Shown piece after piece: positions 60,964 to 64,000 of a stretch of DNA of 64,000 nt; the stretch's first letter is position 1; each line of letters starts with the position of its first letter. The position numbers were made by a program, and so were the translations under genes. Below the pieces are notes generated by a model. It did no database searches and had not been told where the DNA came from. It worked only from the letters and a program-made list of their open reading frames with translations. Source of the stretch: Cohnella herbarum (GTDB lineage Bacteria > Bacillota > Bacilli > Paenibacillales > Paenibacillaceae); NCBI RefSeq assembly GCF_012849095.1, contig NZ_CP051680.1, positions 7,560,001 to 7,624,000 of the forward strand. Direction: 5' to 3'.

Positions 60964-61402
60964 CCATTGTCGCGTTTTGCGACAATGAGCGTGAGCGAGA
61001 GAGAGAAGGGCCCACCATTGTCGCGTTTTGCGACAATGAGCGAGAGCGAGAGAGAGAAGGGCCCGCCATTGTCGCGTTTTGCGACAATGAGCGAGAGCGA
61101 GAGAGAGAAGGGCCTGTCATTGTCGCGTTTTGCGACAATGAGCATGAGCGAGAGTGTGAAAGGCCCGTCATTGTCGCATTTCGCGACAATGAGCGAGAGC
61201 GAGAGAGTGGAGGGCCCGCCATTGTCGCATTTTGCGACAATGAGCGTGAGCGAGAGAGAGAAGGGCCCGCCATTGTCGCGTTTTGCGACAATGAGCGTGA
61301 GCGAGAGAGAGAAGGGCCCGCCATTGTCGCGTTTTGCGACAATGAGCGAGAGCGAGAGCGAGAGAGTGAAGGGCCCGTCATTGTCGCGTTTTGCGACAAT
61401 GA
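60964..61402. repeat. 51-bp tandem hairpin array B (9 copies)
   Basis: Each unit carries the perfect stem-loop CATTGTCGC-GTTTT-GCGACAATG, then GAGCGAGAGCGAGAGAGAGA and AGGGCCCGC. Hairpins start at 60965, 61016, 61067, 61118, 61169, 61220, 61271, 61322 and 61379; all steps are 51 except the last (57, one extra AGCGAG). Stem changes are few (GTCGCATTT/TTTCGCGAC variants). Long repetitive open frames on both strands have no ribosome site and are not called as genes. Confidence 0.95.
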
Positions 61403-61420
61403 GCACTTTGACCAGAAATG

Positions 61421-61466
61421 AAAAGTGTTGATCTAGGATAAATCCTCCTGGACCAACACTTTTTCT
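61421..61466 (+). terminator. intrinsic terminator downstream of array B
   Basis: AAAAGTGTTG pairs with CCAACACTTTTT, inner AGGAT/ATCCT stem; closes the sugar operon transcript. Confidence 0.8.
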
Positions 61467-61502
61467 TTTGACCATAGGTTTCATCAAGCGTCGCCCTTGC
61501 GC

Positions 61503-62190
61503 CTATAGTCGGTTTTTCCGACTATAGGCGCGGGATCAGCGAGTTAGTGTGTCTCATAGTCGGTTTTTCCGACTATAGGCGCGGAGTCAGCGAGTTAGTG
61601 TGTCTCATAGTCGGTTTTTCCGACTATAAGCGCGGGATCAGCGAATTAGTGTGGCTCATAGTCGGTTTTTCCGACTATAGGCGCGGAGTCAGCGAGTTAG
61701 TGTGGCTCATAGTCGGTTTTTCCGACTATAGGGATCAGCGAGTTAGTGTGGCTCATAGTCGGTTTTTCCGACGATAGGCGCGGAGTCAGCGAGTTAGTGT
61801 GGCTCATAGTCGGTTTTTCCGACTATAGGCGCGGGATCAGCAAGATAGTGTGTCTCATAGTCGGTTTTTCCGACTATAGGCGCTGGATTGGCGAGTTAGT
61901 GTGGCTCATAGTCGGTTTTTCCGACTATAGGCGCGGAGTCAGCGAGTTAGTGTGTCTCATAGTCGGTTTTTCCGACTATAGGTGCGGGATCAGCGAGCAA
62001 GTGTGGCTCATAGTCGGATTTTCCGACTATAAGCGCAAGATTTGCGAGTTAGTGTGTCTCATAGTCGGATTTTCCGACTTTAAGCGCAAGATTTGCGAGT
62101 TAGTGTGGCTCATAGTCGGTTTTTTCGACTATAAGCGCTGGATTGGCGAGTTAGTGTGGCTCATAGTCGGTTTTTCCGACTATAAGCGAG
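61503..62190. repeat. 51-bp tandem hairpin array C (14 copies)
   Basis: Each unit carries ATAGTCGG-TTTTT-CCGACTAT, then AGGCGCGGAGTCAGCGAGTT and AGTGTGGCTC. Copies step by 51 bases (61555, 61606, 61657, 61708, 61754, 61805, 61856, 61907, 61958, 62009, 62060, 62111, 62162), except one of 46 at 61708-61754. The loop and stem are mostly kept; single stem changes at 61754, 62060 and 62111 are not compensated. Confidence 0.95.
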
Positions 62191-62356
62191 AGAGCGGGGG
62201 AGTTAGTATGGTTATCCATCAGCAACCGTCAAAAGTAAGCGCTTCAACAGGTATAAAAAACACTCCTAAGAAGTTGATTTTATGGGTCGGATTAGAGGTC
62301 GCGGAATTTTATGATGAATACATAACAACGGCTTGGCTGAAGAGGAGGAACAACGA

Positions 62357-63460
62357 TTGAGCGCAATTGACTTGAACTTGAACATCGAACCGGTAATGCC
62401 TAAGCGCAAAGATTACCGGATCGGCTGCATCGGTTCCGGATTCATCATGCGGGATTGCCACTTGGTCGCATACAAGGATGCGGGCTTTAATCCCGTTGCG
62501 ATTGCGTCGCGTACTTACGCGAACGCGAAGGCGGTTGCCGAACTGCGGGGAATCCCGAAGGTACACGAGAAGTGGGAACAGTTGGTCCAAGATCCCGAGA
62601 TCGAGATTCTCGACATCGCGGTTCCCCCGGATCGTCAACTCGAAGTCGTGAGGTTGGCCGTCAAGCAGCCGCATATCAAAGGCATTCTGTGTCAGAAGCC
62701 GCTGGCTATGAACTCGCAGGAAGCGCGGGAGATCGTCGAGCTCTGCGAAGCCGCGGGCATTAAAATCGGAGTCAACTCGAATATGCGCTACGATCAATCG
62801 ATCCGGGCGCTCAAAACGGTGCTCGATCGCGGTTATCTCGGAGAACCCGTGCTGGCGACGATCGAAATGCGGGCGATCCCGCATTGGCAGGATTTCCTTC
62901 ATCAATACGAGAGAATCGAAATTCTAAACATGGGTATCCACCATATCGACGCGTTCCGATACCTGTTCGGCGATCCGGAGAAAGTTACGGCGGTCGCGCG
63001 CAAGGATCCGAGAACGAAATTCAAGCACATCGACGGGATTTCCCAATATACGTTCCAATACGGCAACGAACTCATGGCTACGAGTCTGGATGACGTCTGG
63101 GCTTGGCCGGGAGAAGGCGCCGAGAAGGACATCTATATCAAATGGAGAGTCGTCGGACTGGACGGAATGGCCCAAGGGACGATCGGATGGCCTCATCCGG
63201 AAAGAACGCCGAGCACGCTCGAATTCACGACGAAGCAGTCTCCGAACCAATGGTTCCGGCCGAAGTGGGATACGGTGTGGTTTCCGGATGCTTTCCAAGG
63301 GACGATGGCGCAGTTGCTTCGCGCGGTGGAGACGGACAGCGAGCCGGAAATCGGCGGCAGGGATAACCTGAATACGATGGCCGCCGTAGACGCTTGTTAC
63401 AAATCCATTGCCGAAAGCCGGACGATATCCTTCAGCGAAGTTACGCAATCCAACTTATAG
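62357..63460 (+). CDS. Gfo/Idh/MocA-family oxidoreductase
   Basis: 367 residues. The start is a TTG at 62357 (SAIDLNLNIEP) preceded by GAGGAGG. Rossmann NAD(P) motif RIGCIGSGFIMRDCHLVAYK (near 23-42). The conserved EKP motif reads QKPLAMNSQEA, keeping the Lys, and NMGIHHIDAFRYLFG has the catalytic H-I-D type. Dehydrogenase of sugars or inositols, cytoplasmic, likely acting on the substrate imported by the ABC system at 55-60 kb. The 1.4-kb repeat region separates it from that operon. Confidence 0.92.
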   Translation: MSAIDLNLNIEPVMPKRKDYRIGCIGSGFIMRDCHLVAYKDAGFNPVAIASRTYANAKAVAELRGIPKVHEKWEQLVQDPEIEILDIAVPPDRQLEVVRLAVKQPHIKGILCQKPLAMNSQEAREIVELCEAAGIKIGVNSNMRYDQSIRALKTVLDRGYLGEPVLATIEMRAIPHWQDFLHQYERIEILNMGIHHIDAFRYLFGDPEKVTAVARKDPRTKFKHIDGISQYTFQYGNELMATSLDDVWAWPGEGAEKDIYIKWRVVGLDGMAQGTIGWPHPERTPSTLEFTTKQSPNQWFRPKWDTVWFPDAFQGTMAQLLRAVETDSEPEIGGRDNLNTMAAVDACYKSIAESRTISFSEVTQSNL

Positions 63461-63552
63461 TGCGAGTTCAAAAAGTTATGTTTTCAGCACCGAGAAGGTT
63501 GGAAGATCCGGCCTTTTATAGACTAAAACCATTTTAAGGGAGGAAATTGCTC

Positions 63553-64000
63553 ATGATCTCAGTAGGTATTTTTAACGGATATTATCCTTACTCGCTAGCG
63601 GAATCGATTTCCAGAATCAAAAAAGACGGATTTAACTGCGTTCAATTGGACCTTGCTTTCAAAGATATGGACGTTTCCCCGGATAACCTGACGCGCGACA
63701 AAGCGCACATGATCCGCGATGCGTTTCGTGACGCGAATTTACCTATCGTCTGTATTTCCGGTTACACGAATATCATTCATCCGGATGCTAAGAAACGCGA
63801 ACAGAACGTAAACGGGCTTAAAAACCTGCTAAAATACGCTCGCGATCTGGGGAGTCCTTATGTCATCAGCGAAACGGGTACTTACAACACGGATAGCGAC
63901 TGGGTATGGGATCCGAAAAACGGCACGGAGGAAGCTTACGAGGAAATCTGCAAGCAGCTCGAAGACCTTGCCAAATTCGCCTATGATCACGGCTCCGTGT
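63553..64000 (+). CDS. sugar phosphate isomerase/epimerase-like protein (TIM barrel), 3' end outside window
   Basis: Starts ATG at 63553 after AGGGAGG and remains open to the window end (149 codons visible). Text reads SVGIFNGYYPYSLAESISRI, FNCVQLDLAFKDMDVSPDNL, NLPIVCISGYTNIIHPDAKK and LGSPYVISETGTYNTDSDWV, the alternating strand-helix pattern of xylose-isomerase-like TIM barrels. Metal ligands are only partly visible. Adjacent to, and same strand as, the Gfo/Idh/MocA dehydrogenase, a frequent pairing in sugar and inositol breakdown. Confidence 0.85.
   Translation, partial: MISVGIFNGYYPYSLAESISRIKKDGFNCVQLDLAFKDMDVSPDNLTRDKAHMIRDAFRDANLPIVCISGYTNIIHPDAKKREQNVNGLKNLLKYARDLGSPYVISETGTYNTDSDWVWDPKNGTEEAYEEICKQLEDLAKFAYDHGSV

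Noticed and set aside
60705..61487. Minus-strand long open frame across array B and the mutarotase gene
   Set aside because: Overlaps a well-supported gene in antisense; repeat frames stay open because 51 is divisible by three.
60964..62190. CRISPR array
   Set aside because: Whole 51-base units repeat, spacers are not unique, and no cas genes are present.
61547..62360. Plus-strand repeat proteins (LIVGFSDYRRGVSELV)
   Set aside because: Array C translation, broken by the 46-base unit; no start signal.

Overview
The window looks like a chromosomal segment from a spore-forming member of the Paenibacillaceae, of Cohnella or Paenibacillus type. The reasons are the GC content (near 50%), strong AGGAGG-type ribosome binding sites, spore genes (a CmpA-like peptide, a Tgl-like transglutaminase and a LysM coat-like protein), and the many carbohydrate ABC transporters paired with YesM/YesN-type two-component systems and AraC regulators. 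This is inference from gene content; no 16S gene is present.

Layout. 1-3.7 kb: end of a CUT1 sugar ABC operon (two permeases), an AraC regulator and a frameshifted GH99/WbsX-like gene. 3.7-8.7 kb: Rrf2 regulator plus nitroreductase, cmpA-like gene, a small unknown gene, sprT, and a divergent TetR/MFS efflux pair sharing an operator. 8.8-10.4 kb: five tRNA genes (Asn, Ser, Glu, Lys, Leu) separated by about 1 kb of non-coding DNA with a (GCCAACC)n array of about 26 copies and small hairpin repeats. 10.5-15.6 kb: a lipoprotein, an AraC regulator, a c-di-AMP riboswitch in front of an NlpC/P60 hydrolase, and a large secreted beta-helix protein. 15.7-22.2 kb: a complete LplABC-like oligosaccharide ABC operon with its own YesMN system. 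22.3-26.5 kb: LysM coat-like protein, Tgl, a MocD/MocE-like oxygenase pair, an aldo/keto reductase remnant and a mutarotase-like protein.

26.6-38.7 kb is the most unusual block. A GntR winged helix is fused to an ABC solute-binding-protein domain. It faces an operon encoding a lipoprotein binding protein, two permeases (one with no normal start codon), a cysteine hydrolase, an amidohydrolase, a paralogue of it without metal ligands, a 1.2-kb-codon secreted protein with two seven-repeat RCC1 blocks, and an alcohol-dehydrogenase-like enzyme. 38.9-45 kb: a 57-residue small gene, an ankyrin/copper-amine-oxidase-stalk protein, an ABC-2 exporter behind a ykkC-type riboswitch, and an MFS exporter. 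45.1-48.9 kb (minus strand): DUF2294 protein, an FdhF/YdeP-type molybdopterin oxidoreductase and FdhD. 49.1-51.0 kb: an IS256-family element inserted, with an 8-bp target duplication, into a 51-bp tandem array. 51.1-64 kb: a second YesMN pair, an Rbs/Mgl-type monosaccharide ABC transporter with two permeases, a mutarotase, two further 51-bp hairpin arrays, a Gfo/Idh/MocA dehydrogenase and the start of a sugar isomerase-like gene.

The sugar loci share a design: a sensor (YesMN, AraC or GntR-SBP fusion) next to a transporter, and a stable hairpin directly downstream of the binding-protein gene. The outstanding non-coding observation is that three unrelated-looking repeat arrays all have a period of exactly 51 bp.
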